DNA of 64,000 nt from Corydoras sp. C115. Taxonomy: Eukaryota > Chordata > Actinopteri > Siluriformes > Callichthyidae. The stretch lies in contig JAFMOC010000002.1 of the NCBI GenBank assembly GCA_019802505.1, forward strand, positions 3,219,501 to 3,283,500, read 5' to 3'. Within the stretch, counting starts at the first letter, position 1, and every line of letters begins with the position of its first letter. Under the pieces are notes generated by a model. It was not told the DNA's origin. It saw nothing but the letters and a program-made list of their open reading frames with translations, and did not search any database. This document shows, one piece after another, positions 12,330-26,200 of this stretch. The translations under genes and the position numbers were made by a program.

Positions 12330-15300
12330 AATGAAAAATAAAAACGTTAATGTTGAGGGTTTTTTTTTTCAGCACAGTGCTTTTAAGGGCACTATTGAAA
12401 CACAAAAATGCTTTAGCATTAACGGATTTATCAAACATAAAATCTCAGCCACAAAAGATTAAATAATTCAAGTTTAATATAAATCATATTAGAATAATGG
12501 AAATTAGTCTTTTACTATAACCAAAATGTAAAAATGTATCTTTTTTTCCAAATAGTTTACTTTAAATTGTTAAATCACCAGATAACGAGTAGGTTCTTGG
12601 TGAAAAAAAAATTGCACTGACTGTACTGTACAAACATCATGGACAATACAATCTGTTATTTAATGGACTATATATGTTGACTATATTTTTTGTTGATTGT
12701 ATACAAGCACGGACATTCAAATTGATCTGAATTCGATATAAAATCATGGTGCATAGCGGTATTAAGAAAAGCTGCATGCTTTAAATGCTTGCGCGTTTAC
12801 TATTGTGAAAAGTCATCTCCACTTTGCAAATCTGACGAGGCCCCACATCTTTGTGTTTCTGTGTGAAGTGCTCCCACACTTTAGATGCATGTGGGTGATT
12901 TTTAGCTGCTGCGCTCTGAATAAATTCATCTTTTTGGTCGGGCGACGCTATTTTGTTGAGGTGTCGACAAAAGTTATTATAATCGATTACGTCAACATAG
13001 TAGATGCGTTGCTCCAGCCCGAGTTACCTATTCATATAATCAAGGTACAACACACCCACAAACTGTTAAAAGTGTGTTTCACTTTAAAAGTCTTTTAGCC
13101 AAAACAGTAGGTGCCCACACCATTTAAACCAGTTGTGGAATTTATAATAAATATTAGATTTTCCAGGAGAGAAAACTGTTCCCTTCCTGCTTGCTGATGC
13201 AAATGTGCTCTGGGAAGGAGATTTAGCCTACTGGAATCTTTTCTTTGGCATGTCACTGGACTTTCCAGAGGCCTCAGATGAAGGAACCAAACTGGAAAAG
13301 CAGAATGAATACTCTGTAGGTTTGTTTTCATCTGCAGGCCTGTGCAGGAGTCACGTGTAAAAAAAAAATGTATGCTAAATGGTTCAAAGTAGTATGGAGA
13401 CCTAATTTTAAGATTGAAACATGATCACAATAAACCTTAAAATGCCATATCAGCAAAAGTATTTCACCACTCTATCTAATTCTTAAACATATTTTAATGC
13501 ATGTAGATTATTATTAAACCCAACTTACAGTACCTTACATCATTACATTTGTTACATTACATTTCAATATAATACATTATGTTCATATTTATATCAGCAA
13601 TATTGAAACATTATAACCCTCAACTTCAAAGTATAATTAATATATCAACCGAATGAGTTTTTAAAAACACCTGCTTTGGGTAAATAATCAGCACTATTAC
13701 TACCTTCGTCTTGATTGGGTACAAACTATCACCTTCTGTTACAACACCAGTTTAATTGGACTATTCAAAGCAGCACAATGGTTTAAGTGACTTTAATTAG
13801 AAACTGGTTGTTTTCTAAAGAAATTTACACATCTTGTCATTTATTACCACACAATAGATTTACAATCAAAAAAATATAAAATAAGATTTTGAAGTTACGA
13901 GCGAGTGCAAAAAATATTTAGGGCTTTTTAAGAGCAAATTAGAAAACGTTAAATGGTCTTTATGGCTTGCTGAGAGTGACAACTACATTTCTGCATAAAT
14001 TGAAAACTAAAATATTTTAAAAGTCTTGAATGTTAACAAAAAGAATGGGTCAAAATCAAAGAAATTAAACAAAAATATTAGTTATTTGTTCATTGTGGAA
14101 CATGATTCAGCATTACATCTGTGTGGCAAAGAATGTGCAATTTTAAGATTAGTACATAATGTAATTTGAAAGTGAAATTAGAATCAGGTGAGATCGATCA
14201 ATGGGATAACAATGAGGTGTGAATGAGCCCAGTTAAAAAACAAATCTACAAAACATGACAAAGTCTCATAGGGCTGAATAAAAACCTATGCCGAATTTGG
14301 GGAACTGTGGACAGTTTCTTGTGAGTTCAACTCATCAGCTAATAGTAAATAAATCTGCCAACAGGCATGACATCATTTTCAGCGGGCCCCTTTTTGATGA
14401 CTTCACCTCTACACTATAACTTCACTGACCATTTTCTTTTGACCTGGCATTGACCTTGTAGCATTGTGGAAGGGTTTTCCATTTGGGGATTAAATAAGAG
14501 TTCCCAGTTTCCTGCAGGCTATTGGATTGCACCATTAATCCTTTAAGAACCAAAAGAAACAACTGAAAGACATTTGAAAATCGCTTACGTTCCTATTTTT
14601 ATTGCTGCAACTACAGTAAGCTTTTTATTTTAATTATTTTAGTTTTCGCTGTCTACTAAAGACTGCAGCCAAGGAAAACAAATGAAATTTATGGAATTTA
14701 ATTATATGTTAAATTGAAATATTAAATGTAAACAATATGTAAAGTTATTAAAAAAGAAAAATAGAAATACATCATCAAAGTGACTTACAAATATCCCAAT
14801 TTAATGGTTGGGATCAGAACATAAGGTTCGCCATACAGCACCTCTGCAGCAATGAGTGTTAAGGGCCTTGCTCAAGATCCCACATTGGTAACTTAAGTGG
14901 ACCTGGGATTTCTAGTTACAACATCGATGATTTATAATTGCATATATTAATCCTTTATGATATCATAGCTTAATTTTGTAGTCAATAATGAATTTGTTAT
15001 CAATATGGTGCTGTTATTCTTGTTATTATGTTTTAACATATAATTTACTGGCCCTCTGAATTGCTTATTCTAATGGGCCATATACTGCTGCTTATTGGAT
15101 AAAAAGCAGAAAAACAAACATGAACAGATCACCATTCCTTTATAGGGCAAATACATATTCACAACAATTAGTTCTCCCAAATACCATATTATACAATTAA
15201 TTAAAATATTTTAATCAACATTAAGAAGACAACACCACTGGATTTATGACCAATCCCTTCCAAGTGGCACAAAGGAAAATCTGATATCTTGGTCAACCAC

Positions 15301-16360
15301 TTTTGACATAACCTTGAAATGTTTCAAGCTTATAGGATAATTTATCCAGGCTGTTAAGTATAGACATTGTAAATATTGTTTACAAACCTAATCATTTTTT
15401 AAAAATTGGCTTATAATATGCTGTTCACCATATTTTGAACAATAACTTATGTAGACAAAATAAAACTGCATTTGTATGTGGTGCCAGGAAAGATGTAATG
15501 GGATCAAGATTCTCCACAAGGATTAGCAGCCAGGAGGTCAGTAATGACAACATGATGGGATTTGCACACTACCACATCTTTGTCATTAAGCATCTTATCA
15601 AGACGTGTTCTCTTTAAAGTAATGGAGGTGTTTAAGTGAAGTAAAACATTTTAAATATGTAATATTGTACTTGAGTGTTACATTTTATGTAATATGTAAA
15701 CATGTAGTGCACCTAAACAGTATAAAATAAGTTGTTCTTTAGGTTTTATGGCAGCCTACTCACCTAAGATTTAGATTTGTGCAGAGACTCTTACCATGGC
15801 TTGAAACATTTGGTGTGGAACAAGTGAAATGGTCCCTGGATGAATTAAAATCTTGAATGAATGAATTACACTTTTTACACCTTTTCATTTAAAATCAGGC
15901 CATGACTTTATCACTGAACTTGGCACAGATGCACAAAGACCTTCCAAAACAGTGGGAACTTTGTAGACAGCCTTAATAGGAAAAACTAATAATACTGGTA
16001 AACTGCACCATGTTTTGAGGTAGAAGTTCATCAAGTTCTTAAAAGTTTCAATGTTGGGTGTTAATATAATTTAAGCCATCTATTGTTTATAAACACAACA
16101 TAATATGTGCATTATAATATAATATATTGTGTAGTGTGTATATATATATCTTAATTTAGTTCCCAGTTCCCAGTCCCACTCATTGTGTTCACCAGTCAAG
16201 TCATAATGACTAATCAAATAAGTAATTAGGTTATTCATTTTTGTGTACATGTTAATAGCTGTGTAAAAAAATTAGCCACACCAAGTGAAAGTGTAAACAA
16301 ATAAATAACATAAAAGTAAAAAATAAAAACTAAGCCATAAACACATATTACATTTTAAGC
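12330..16360. other. No gene recognised; one SINE-like fragment
   Basis: Mostly AT-rich single-copy-looking DNA. At 14765-14930 there is an old minus-strand repeat with 'gggccttgctcaagatccca' and 'tcaaagtgacttac', which looks like the tail half of a tRNA-derived SINE. The more complex stretches 13140-13330 and 14300-14560 could be conserved non-coding elements. The open frames at 12805-13098 and 13095-13331 have no recognisable domain. Confidence 0.35.
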
Positions 16361-16369
16361 CCCTTATCC

Positions 16370-16600
16370 AGATTAAGGTCAAGGGGGAAGGGGTGCTATA
16401 TGCCATGCCAGGCCATTTCATTATACTCACACAAGTTTTTAGACCCTGGAAAGGAAACTTAAGTCTTCAGGTGAATCTGAATCTGAATAGACATTAAGAG
16501 AACATGCTACATATATAAAGAAAGACCCTTGTCTTCTTTGCAGGAACTCCAACCCAGAACTCACTTGCATTGAAAAAAGTAGTGGCATACAAACACATAC
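16370..16600 (-). repeat. Very degenerate SINE-like sequence
   Basis: 'ccccttatccagattaaggtc' followed by 'agagaacatgct' and 'aactccaacccagaactc' follow the order of the abundant SINE in reverse orientation, at low identity. Confidence 0.4.
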
Positions 16601-16954
16601 TTAAAGCAATGTGACATAGTCTTTAATCTTTTATTAACTAAGAGTGGAAGAATAATATTTTTATAAAGTCACAACTGAACAATGCAAGTGACTACTTTCT
16701 CTATATAAAATGTATTTTGAATCTGTCATTCAAATTACTACTGAATGCATAGTTTATTCAAAGCTTTAAAATGGGTACATTCTTACTAATGATTTTTCCA
16801 AAAGTAAGGTGTTTCCATGCCCCATAAAAACGCTGTGCTCTATAAAACTAGGCATAAATTCTGGTTTCCCTTTTTACAATCTTGATCTAAAATAGATGAT
16901 AATTAAAAATAAATTAAGGTATAGTCAAAAGAAACTAGTGTAATGTCGTGTAGA

Positions 16955-17640
16955 ATCAGAATCAGGTTTATTAGTCACATACATATATATATACATTGTA
17001 TAGCCAGCAGTGAAATTCTTTCCTGACTTCTCCACATAAGTTTAAATTTAAAAAGATAAGAAAAATAGAATAAAGATAAAATAAAAATAAAATGTAACTA
17101 TGTATTTACACAAAATTTGAAAATAGGAGAACTGTACAATTATTGCACAGATGAACTGAAATGGTCTTATAATTTAAGTTAAAGTGAGTTAAAGTGAGAT
17201 GTGCCTTTATTTGCAAATAATGCAGTGCAGGGTTAAAAGTTGTTTTAGTTCTGAAGGTGTTGTGGGTGGGATTATGTCCGTTTATTCCTGGTTCAGGGTC
17301 CGAATCGCCGTTGGGAAGAAGCTCCTCCTCATCCTCTCTGTGTTTGCCTTCAGGACACGAAAACGCCGTCCTAATGGCAATAGAGTGAAGAGCTTGTTGT
17401 CAGGATGACTGAGGTCTTCCACAATCTTTTTGGCTTTGGACTAGCACCGCTTCCTGTAGATGGTCTGGAGGTCTGGAAATGCTACTCGGATGGTGCGTTC
17501 AGCCGAACGTACCACCCTTTGTAGTGACCGTCTGTCCAGATGGGTGCTGTTCCCGAACCAGGTTATGGTGTTCACTGTGAGGATGCTTTCGACGGTGCAG
17601 GAGTAGAAATTTATAGCAAATGTGTAATAGCAAATGTGAC
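16955..17640 (-). mobile_element. LINE 3' end with ORF2 C-terminal remnant
   Basis: Read on the minus strand, 17250-17605 encodes a typical LINE ORF2 C-terminus: a F-Y-S-C-T-V-E-S-I-L start, then SLQRVVRSAERTI, then a D-L-S-H-P ... L-F-x-L-L-P-x-G-R-R-F-R block and a F-F-P-T-A-I stretch. One in-frame TAG interrupts it just after a Y-R-K-R-C stretch. The element ends in a 3' tail (reverse of 'tcaggtttattagtcacata' near 16962) of the kind these LINEs carry. It is severely 5' truncated and non-coding today. Confidence 0.82.
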
Positions 17641-17649
17641 CAGTGCATG

Positions 17650-20600
17650 CTTGCTGCTAGTTTACATTGTATAAAGTGTTAAATATAAATTAAGTGGACT
17701 GCATAATAAAATAAAGCAATCCCAATGTTTTAGAACAGTTTTAAGCCCAGATTTGATAAAAAACCAAATAGTTTCAGGTATAAAAGCAGATTTGGCTAAG
17801 AGTTGCCGTCTGATATTAAACCATGTTTTAGCTTAGCTTGTTTGTGGCTGTCTCACTAATGTGGTAGCCATCTTTGACTGCTTCCATCTTAAATTAAATT
17901 TCAGGAAATGTTTCAAATGTTCCCTAAATCAATGGGTCAAAAAGGGTATACTTGGCATTAAAGAGTTAAAATTGTTATTATATACAATTTAAAAAATGTT
18001 TTGAGAAACAAAAGTTAAAATATGTCTTGAAACCAAAAAGAAATATGTTAATTTAAGACTTTATTACATGTGCCACTTATTTAGGGGCATAACGATTTAA
18101 AAAGTTTTCTTTATGAATTTAGCAATGTAAGCAATTTAGCAGTGTTAAATATAATTTAACACTGCCACTTATCCCTGAGCACTACATAACCTAGATTATC
18201 ATTATTGCTTATTTCCGTTTTGCCTAAAGTGCCCTTTCTGAAAGTCTCCTCTGCTGGCATGGGCTGCATTACTTTAACTTTATAAATGTCTCAATGTGCA
18301 TTTTAGAAAAGTGCTGAATTACAGTGGATTTTACGTTTTGGGAAACAGATCTATCATTACCCACTGGGAGCACCCCACATCAGTCAGCAGCTTCAACAGC
18401 AGGAGGTTGCCAGCAAGTACAGCTTGCCCTAAATGTCTAGCTTGCTATGCCACAGAATACAGAGAAAGCTTGCTTCTCATTTTGATGACCTTGCAATAAA
18501 AGTTTTATGGTTTGATAATGCAGTTTTCAGCACCTAAGTACAGTGTGTTGTCAGAACCCTGTGGTGTTACCCCTTAATTACAGACCAAAGATGTTCTGTA
18601 AATGTGGTTGCGAGATCACATTAGACCAGAAAATTAAGGATTTCACAGCACCTTCATTATTTTAAGCACCGTGTCGCTAATAAAAACAGCTTCCCTGGAC
18701 TGCACATCAAACTTTAGGGTTAAACTATACATTTGAGTTGTAAGATTTTAATAGGGTATTTCGGTTATTTAATGAGAAAATGGCCCACCCAAGAATATTT
18801 AAAGAGCAGACTTATTCAAGGTTATGATCTATTGTGCTTAATTTAATGAAAAGAAAGCACAAAAGACAATTAGAATATTAGTTAATGTCAAATAATTATA
18901 CTTTTTATAAACAGTAGTTTATCAATTATAAATTAGTTGTAGTCAAACAATTAGATTTTTCTTGCCTGATTTAAATAAGCTTGTTGGACATCCCATTTAA
19001 AAACTAAGCAATTAAATTACAGTATATGAATATTTATTCCATCTTTTGTCTATTGTAAACTTTTTAAAATTAAAGTATTCTTGTGTATTTATGAAGTCCT
19101 GGGTGGTATACTACATGTTATCTTTATCGCACTTTAAAACAACACATTTGTTTAAAAAACACAATAACAAAGAATGAATCCTTTCTCAAACATTTCCCAA
19201 AATGAAAAGTATAAAGTTATTTTTTCAAATATAATTTTACCAACTTTTTCAAAAGCTAGATTTAAGGAATCTGAAACAAACTTCTGAAGTTTTCACTTGT
19301 TCTTGTCACCTTGGATGGTGACCTTAAAGCAAGAATGTCCTGGGATAATTATTATTTGGGCCAAACTGTGTTTTTGGAATGCTCCATTGTCCACATAAAG
19401 TTTGTATATTCTCCCTGTGATACTGTTTCCTCCTAATTTTCAATGACATGTTACCATCTAACTGAATTGCTTGTAACTGTTCCTGACAGTTACTAGCCAC
19501 TGATGTTGTCAAGACAATAATCTTGTAAAAAGAATCCACATATATAGGGGATATGTAATAAAAAAATAGATTTTTCTTTATTTTTGCAAAAATGTATTAT
19601 TATTAACACTTGTACCTACAAACACCTAAATTTATAGTCAAACAAGATTTCAGGTTTAAGAGAGGTTAGAAGCCCATTAACCTAAGTTGGGCTTAAAATG
19701 TTGCTGTATTTTACAAAACATTAGTTTTTTTGTCAAATGTAGCAGTTTGAATGCTTATTATAGCTAGCAACATACCTTAAATATATAAGTATAAATATAA
19801 AGCAATGTGAACTGTTGTGATGCTTCAAATCAAAATTAATTATTTACTTTAGTCCATAATGATCCAATCAAAGGGCATCGAGTTTGTTTAATAATTAAAG
19901 GTTTCATTGTACAATTATAGTTTATTGATCAGCTGCAGTGATATGCGTTATGGTTTGGCAGCCAGAGGTGATGACACCCTGTAGTCTTGATCAGGGAAAA
20001 GACTTGGAGATTTCGGCAGGAAGGCCGCTGCTGTCAGGAATTAGTGCCTGTTAGCATGTTTTTATGGTGTCAAATTTATCTTTTGGAAAAGTACGCATGA
20101 TGGCTTCAGAATACAGGTGCAGTATAGTAAAAATTGGGTTTCTGTATTGTTTTCCATGGCTCAATAAGGTTTCATGGTTGCAGACAATGCATTACTTGCA
20201 CATTTTGAAAAAGGAAAGGCGCTTCTTTCCTGAAGCTCCATTTCTACTCACTTTTACTAGTGTCAGCATTAAGAGCTTTTATGATATTTTTATGTGTGGC
20301 TTCATTCCATCTCAAGGACACACCTGCTGAACACATTTATGAGGAAACTAAAGAGATCCAGACAAATAGTGCTAGAATATGAATTTGTGGGGTATATTGA
20401 TATGGTATTTTGTAACGTCACTACAAAAAAACTAGTAAAGTTTTAATTTGTCAGAAAATGCATGTCTACTTTGAGACATGTAGGTTTTCTTTTAAATATA
20501 CAGTAAAGGCAGGACATTTATATTTTTAAAAAAATGTTATCTCTGCTGATTAGTGTCAAATGTGTGTGGAGCCATCCTTGAGATATGAAACCATGAAGAT

Positions 20601-21550
20601 GTCACCATGTCCACAACACTGTCTGCTTCAAGTTAAGCTCCTAAACTCAGTGGTGTCAACAAACTCTTGATGATGGGTATATATTTATATCTGATACCTA
20701 ATGTGTCACATTTTCTAAATATTTTAGATTCTGAAATACTTCTGACTCATAAAGAGAAAAAATAAATACAGCAACTTGTCTTTTTAAAAGCATACTTTTC
20801 AAAACTGAAAAGGTCCTCTGAAAACTCTAACAGACTGGAGTGCAAACGAGCTATACATGAACAGCTAAGCAATCACTATAAAATTTTTGATTTGCTATCT
20901 AAAACAGATCAACAGCGCCTCCATGTGGCTATAATATGTGGATCTATTATGTTTTAAGATTAAAGTGTTGTGGATTAGTGTAGTGTTATGATTTTTTCCT
21001 AATCCTAAAAGTATATTCTTGTAACTATGCATCCCATCTTATTATTCAGCCTGGTTTAATTTGACTGATTTTGTGGTAATTTACATTACCACTGTTATCA
21101 ACTTACGTCTTTTAATTGTATGTGTTTACATCAACAGAGAAAAGTGTGAGAAAAGTCCTGTTCTGTTCCAGCCTTACTTTGCCCCAATGCACAAAGCAAG
21201 GTCGATAAAGACATTGTTTGTTTGGTTCGGTTCTGAAAGAACTTAACTGGCCCTTACAGCGCCTTGACCTTAACCACATAAAAACACATTTGAGATGAAC
21301 TAGAACAGAGTTTGCAAAATACGTCATAAAAACAAACAACATAAAGTTCTCCCTTAAATTGCTAATTCTTATTTTATCTGTGTAAGATCATCCAGCTAAG
21401 AAATACACTTATCTTAAAAGCTGCAGAGAAGATCCATTCTCATATTTAAACCTCAATGTTACATCATTGTAATGCCCCACTGACAGGATGGTCTAATAAA
21501 TCAGTGCATAAATTCCAGATGGTTAAGTAGAACCAAGTTGCAACTAAAAG
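17650..21550. other. No gene recognised
   Basis: AT-rich sequence. A short old SINE trace (tttgtatattctccctgtga at 19399) is the only repeat I recognise. More complex stretches at 18230-18720 and 19940-20340 show no coding signature; short open frames there (18296-18499, 20064-20330) match nothing I know. Confidence 0.4.
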
Positions 21551-21552
21551 TT

Positions 21553-21672
21553 TCTGGGTGGAGTTTACATGTTCTCCCCGTGTCTGTGTGGGTTTCCTCC
21601 AGCAGGTTCTCGCGTTTCCTCCCACAGTCCAAAAACATGGATACAAGGTAAATCGAGTGAGTGTGTGCTCAC
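21553..21672 (+). mobile_element. SINE fragment, central part
   Basis: It contains 'ggtggagtttacatgttctc' through 'cctcccacagtccaaaaaca' of the abundant SINE, without the tRNA head or the tail. Confidence 0.8.
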
Positions 21673-22339
21673 ACACTCACTCAAGTGTTGCTCACATTTT
21701 TGGCTCACTTAACCTTGGGGATAAGTGTGTAACATCTTGTAAGTGTAAGAGCAAACCAACTCTGGTCTCCTTCACTTTCTTGGTATTCAACACTCATACA
21801 GCAGGTTACCAGTGTGTTAAAAAAACAAAAGCTAAAAGTGCCTAAGCTGCCCTGTTCAAACTGAAATACACTTTTACAAAGCTCATGTTTATGACTGTTT
21901 GGAATATTGATGGAAAATAATCTGATAATACTTTTGTTTGGTTGTATTTGTATTGTATTTGAGAGTATATCAGGTCAACCAAATCACATTTACATGGTCA
22001 TTAAGATTTTGTACAAAAAATAAAAATAATAGTAAATTTAAATTTCTTACATATATTTTATCTGTAAATAATTTTGTTTAGAAATTAATTAATGCTTTTA
22101 TAACTTTAAGATCACCATAGATCACCATAATGCCCTCCTAACAGAATGCTTTAAAAAATACTGCTTAAACACAAAGTAGTTCAGAATTCAGCAGCCTGTG
22201 CTTCGAACATAATTAAAACAAAAAAAGTGTTATGATATTGGTGTTTTCTTAAACTTGTACTGAATACTAGTTGAAGTTTGCATTGACTTAAAAGTTGTAG
22301 ATATTAATAACTCACTAAATTTGCGACCAGGTCGGCTTA

Positions 22340-22522
22340 GGACGGTGGCTTAGTTAGCACGTTCGCCTCTTCAGCGCTAGGGATTCCCGGTTCGAATACC
22401 AATCTGGGTGGAGTTTCCATGTTCTACCCGTCTCCGCATGGGTTTCCTCCGGGTTCTCCGGTTTCCTCCCACAGTCCAAAAACATGGATCAAGTCAATTG
22501 AATCATCCAAATTGCCCCATAT

Positions 22523-22591
<69 letters not shown>

Positions 22592-22718
22592 CCAGCGATG
22601 GATTGGCGCCCTGTCCTGGGTGTATCTGCCCGTTCTCCCCTGGATGGGCATAGGGACCCCCCCTCCCCCCGCGACCGTAATAGAGGATAAAGCGGAAGAT
22701 AATGGATGGATGGATAGA
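22340..22718 (+). mobile_element. tRNA-headed SINE with long internal (TG)n
   Basis: Head, body and (GGAT)n tail are all present. The short TG stretch found in other copies has grown to about 32 uninterrupted TG units at 22526-22590, which separates the body from the 3' part. The segment usually reading 'cccagcgcccgaaacg' is partly deleted near 22630. Confidence 0.92.
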
Positions 22719-22979
22719 TTTGCGACCCTTGTAGAGCTATTATTTCTTTATGAAATAAAAAAGTTAACATTGCAATCAATTACACATATATACAATCGAT
22801 GTTTTCGCTGTATAATAATGCTGAAGCGCGAACGTCATTAAAGTATGAGAAGCGTGATTAATGCGGTCAAGAAGTTTGTTTTAAATTATTCACAGATTCT
22901 TTTCAAACTGCATTCGATACAGAGGTGCTTGTGCACGCTGTTACTAGGCTGTCTATTATTAGTAGCTGCCATGTGTTCA

Positions 22980-23149
22980 GAGTATGTTGGCTTTGCGCCG
23001 CGGCTCGCTCACGCCCGCCCTTTGCTCGAGCACACAGTACCTCCACAAGTTCCGTTTAAAACTCCGTTAACGCATTCATACTTATACATGCTATAAAGTT
23101 TTTGGACTTAATTTGCGCTTATACTAGCAGCATAACTCATGCGTCAACA
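22980..23149 (+). promoter_or_regulatory. Probable tcea3 promoter and 5' UTR
   Basis: A local GC- and CpG-rich stretch (22994-23030, including gccgcggctcgctcacgccc) in AT-rich surroundings lies just upstream of the tcea3 start codon. No clear TATA box is visible at a fixed distance. The transcription start cannot be placed from sequence alone. Confidence 0.45.
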
Positions 23150-23218
23150 ATGTCCCGAGAACAGGACCTGAAGCGGATTGCTAAAAAGCTCGACAAAATG
23201 GTTTCCAGAAATAACACG
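23150..23218 (+). CDS. tcea3: tcea3 exon 1
   Basis: 23 codons from the start ATG, ending in phase 0 before GTGAGC. It encodes the first helix of the LW domain (RIAKKLDKMVSR). A GC-rich stretch precedes it. Confidence 0.93.
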
Positions 23219-26200
23219 GTGAGCTCTTTATTTTGACGCGTGCACCAACAAGCGCTTGCTTGCCTTCTCTAGCATACCCCGTATTGATTTAGGCGAAATG
23301 TTTCCTCGTTGGAATTTCGAATGTCGAACTCGTGTATATGCACGATTGCTCTTAAATGAACATGTAGATTTGTTTAATGAAGACGGTAATGTATGTTGTG
23401 GCTGGATCTGCGCGTGTTCACGCAGGGCGCACAGTTGTAGAGACGCAAGTGCTGAACAGGTGTCCAGTAGAGGAGCGCAGTCAGCTCCAGTTGTCGCTCT
23501 CCGGGGGGGAACACACGTACCAGTGTGCAACTATACACACACATCACCTCTTTACAAACGTACACTCACGCGCACGTATTTAAGTATACAATCAATTTTT
23601 ATACACTCCATTTTTACCTACCTTTTAACAATACATATTTCTCTGAAGACCAGAACCACCGCAGATTTGGTTTTATTTGGGTGGTGGATGATTCTCAGTA
23701 CTGTAGTAATGAGCTGATGGTGTGTTGTGTTGTGAAACAGACACAACAATGCCGCTAGAATGTTTATACACTGTCCACCTACTGTGCACCTTACAGATGT
23801 AAAATTAGGAACAACAGCTGATTTATTGCTTCAAAGTTTGTGTTAAGCCATTCCGGAATCCACCATTAGTACTCAGAGGACACTGCGAAAAAGATGGTGG
23901 TGGCTGGACAATTTCGATTACTCTTAAGTCTTTAAAAATTCCAGCAGCACTTTTGTGTCTGTGCAACACTAAAACACAAAACTGCCACATCAGTGTCACT
24001 GCAGTACTGATAAACAACCACCCAAATAATACCTGAACTGTGGTGGTTCTGTTGCGTTTCTGACAGTTAGAGAATAGTGAAGGGGGAATAACAGAGGAGG
24101 CATTACAAAACAACATACCAGTCTGGAACAACAAAACACTGGCTTTGAGAATACCAAACCTGCTACCCACAAGGTCCCTCTTGCACTGTAAATATATATG
24201 GAGTGCTGTTTGAATGGTTTAACATTTTAAAAGAAGGAATGTTATTGTTCTCTGGAAATAGTTATGGATTTCTCTGTAAAACACATTCTTCTGGCTGCTT
24301 ATGTCACATTAGCCATGCAGTGGGCACTAATAAATTACAACACTGTGACATTTTAGCTTTTGCTGATAAGAGTTTATATAATTTATCTGATATGTTTATA
24401 TTTCTTTTATACTCCTTTTATACATAATCATGGTACCCTCATCTGATTTTTAAGTATGTTGCATACATTAAATTACATGGTTTCAAGTTTAGAAAATATA
24501 CAATCAAGTTGGTATGTAAAAAACACTGAAAATAAATGCTAAATACTGTTTAGTTTAATGTTCGAATAGGTGGTACAGTTATATAGTGCTTTTTACCTTT
24601 GTACAAAGGTTCAAAGTTCAATTCCTGATGTTGATGCATAACTTACATTCTGTTTAATGTTTTTTAAATGTCTTTGTAGGTTCTCTTACAAAGCCTAAAT
24701 CATGCTAGTGAGTGATTTAGAAAAACTAAAATTGGGCCTAGGTGTGAATAATTTTGTGCTCAATAGATCACCTCAATAGATTGCAAACAAGTGCATGGTG
24801 TTTCCTTGTTTTTTATATTATGTAATATGGGATAGACTTCAGCACCAGCATGACTCTAATCAAAATAAGCAAGATAATAATAATCTAAAATAATCTGTTG
24901 CAGCTGTTGAGTTTAGCACCTGCATTTCTTTGTGTGGAAGCACATGAAACATTGTGTATTGCAAATGTGTCAGTCAAAACATAAAAAAACATAAACAGTT
25001 CAAAATCCACTCTGACCTGGAAGTACTAATCTGTCACTTAAAATGACTTGTTTACGATCATGTATTATGGATTTCTTTACTTACATTTTTTTTTTCCTAG
25101 GAGGATGTTCTATTCTGATCAGTTTTTTAGTCGTAACTGATTTCCCACGCAGCAGATATATTAACTTGATTAATGAAATTGTTTTTAAAATAGCATACTT
25201 TACTAATTGAATGAGTTTATTACAACAAATGATTTTGAGTGTGAATAAAGGTTTGGTTCATCCTGCTTGTTTGTGCAGGAAGGAGCACTTGATTTGTTAA
25301 AGGAATTGCAAAACTTTAATATGACTCTGAAGTTGCTTCAGGTACGTTTTCACTTTAATCATCTTAAAAGTAAAAAATACAAGCATAATAAAATATTGGA
25401 TTAAATGACAGTTTTAATTGAAATGAATAATAATTTACTTTTTTATCCTCTAATTAAAGGAGACAAGAATCGGCATGTCTGTCAATGGAATTCGAAAGCA
25501 TTGCAATGATGAGAAGGTTGTCTCACTCGCCAAGATTCTTATTAAAAGCTGGAAGAGGCTTTTGGGTAAGGTTTAATTAATAGCTTCAAATGAATAACTT
25601 AATGATGGTTGAAAATCACAAATAAACTTACTGAAAATATGACATTCCATTACAAGTTAGTCTAGTTTTTGCAGCTTTTTATAGCAGCTTTCACTTTTTC
25701 ACACCAATACTTTAACTGCTGTCATGATGTAGATGTTTCGGAGGTCAACAGCTTAACTACAGTTTATCAGAGTGAAAGTAAACATCATCTCTAAGAGCTT
25801 TCACTGGAGTGCTGTTAGGTTCAAGCAAGGTGTGTTTGTGTTTGTGCTTGTGTGTGTTTTGCAAGTCTATGCATGTCCTGAATCCAGATTACTTTCCCTC
25901 TAAGCTTACTATATAGTGAGAACGGTATGGTTACATCTTGCACTACAATGCAATGTCAGAGTTGAATATGATTTGTACTTCTGCAATGAAATTAAACTTT
26001 ACTATGTAAACTACAGTATATATACATATTTCTCAAAAATATATTTCTGATGGTGGTATTTATATGAACTTTATCAAATCGGTAATAACCCTTATATTCT
26101 TTACATCCATCCATCCATTATCTTCCGCTTTATCCTCAATTAGGGTCGCGGGGGGGTTTTCCATGCCCGTCTCAGGCTCTGGGCAAATACCCCCAGGACA

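Noticed and set aside
22419..22841. 140-codon frame with a long Cys-Val repeat
   Set aside because: It reads through the SINE and its (TG)n tract. The many similar frames near 5.4, 30.0, 32.0, 39.0, 41.7, 50, 52.3, 56.7 and 59.3 kb are the same SINE artefact.
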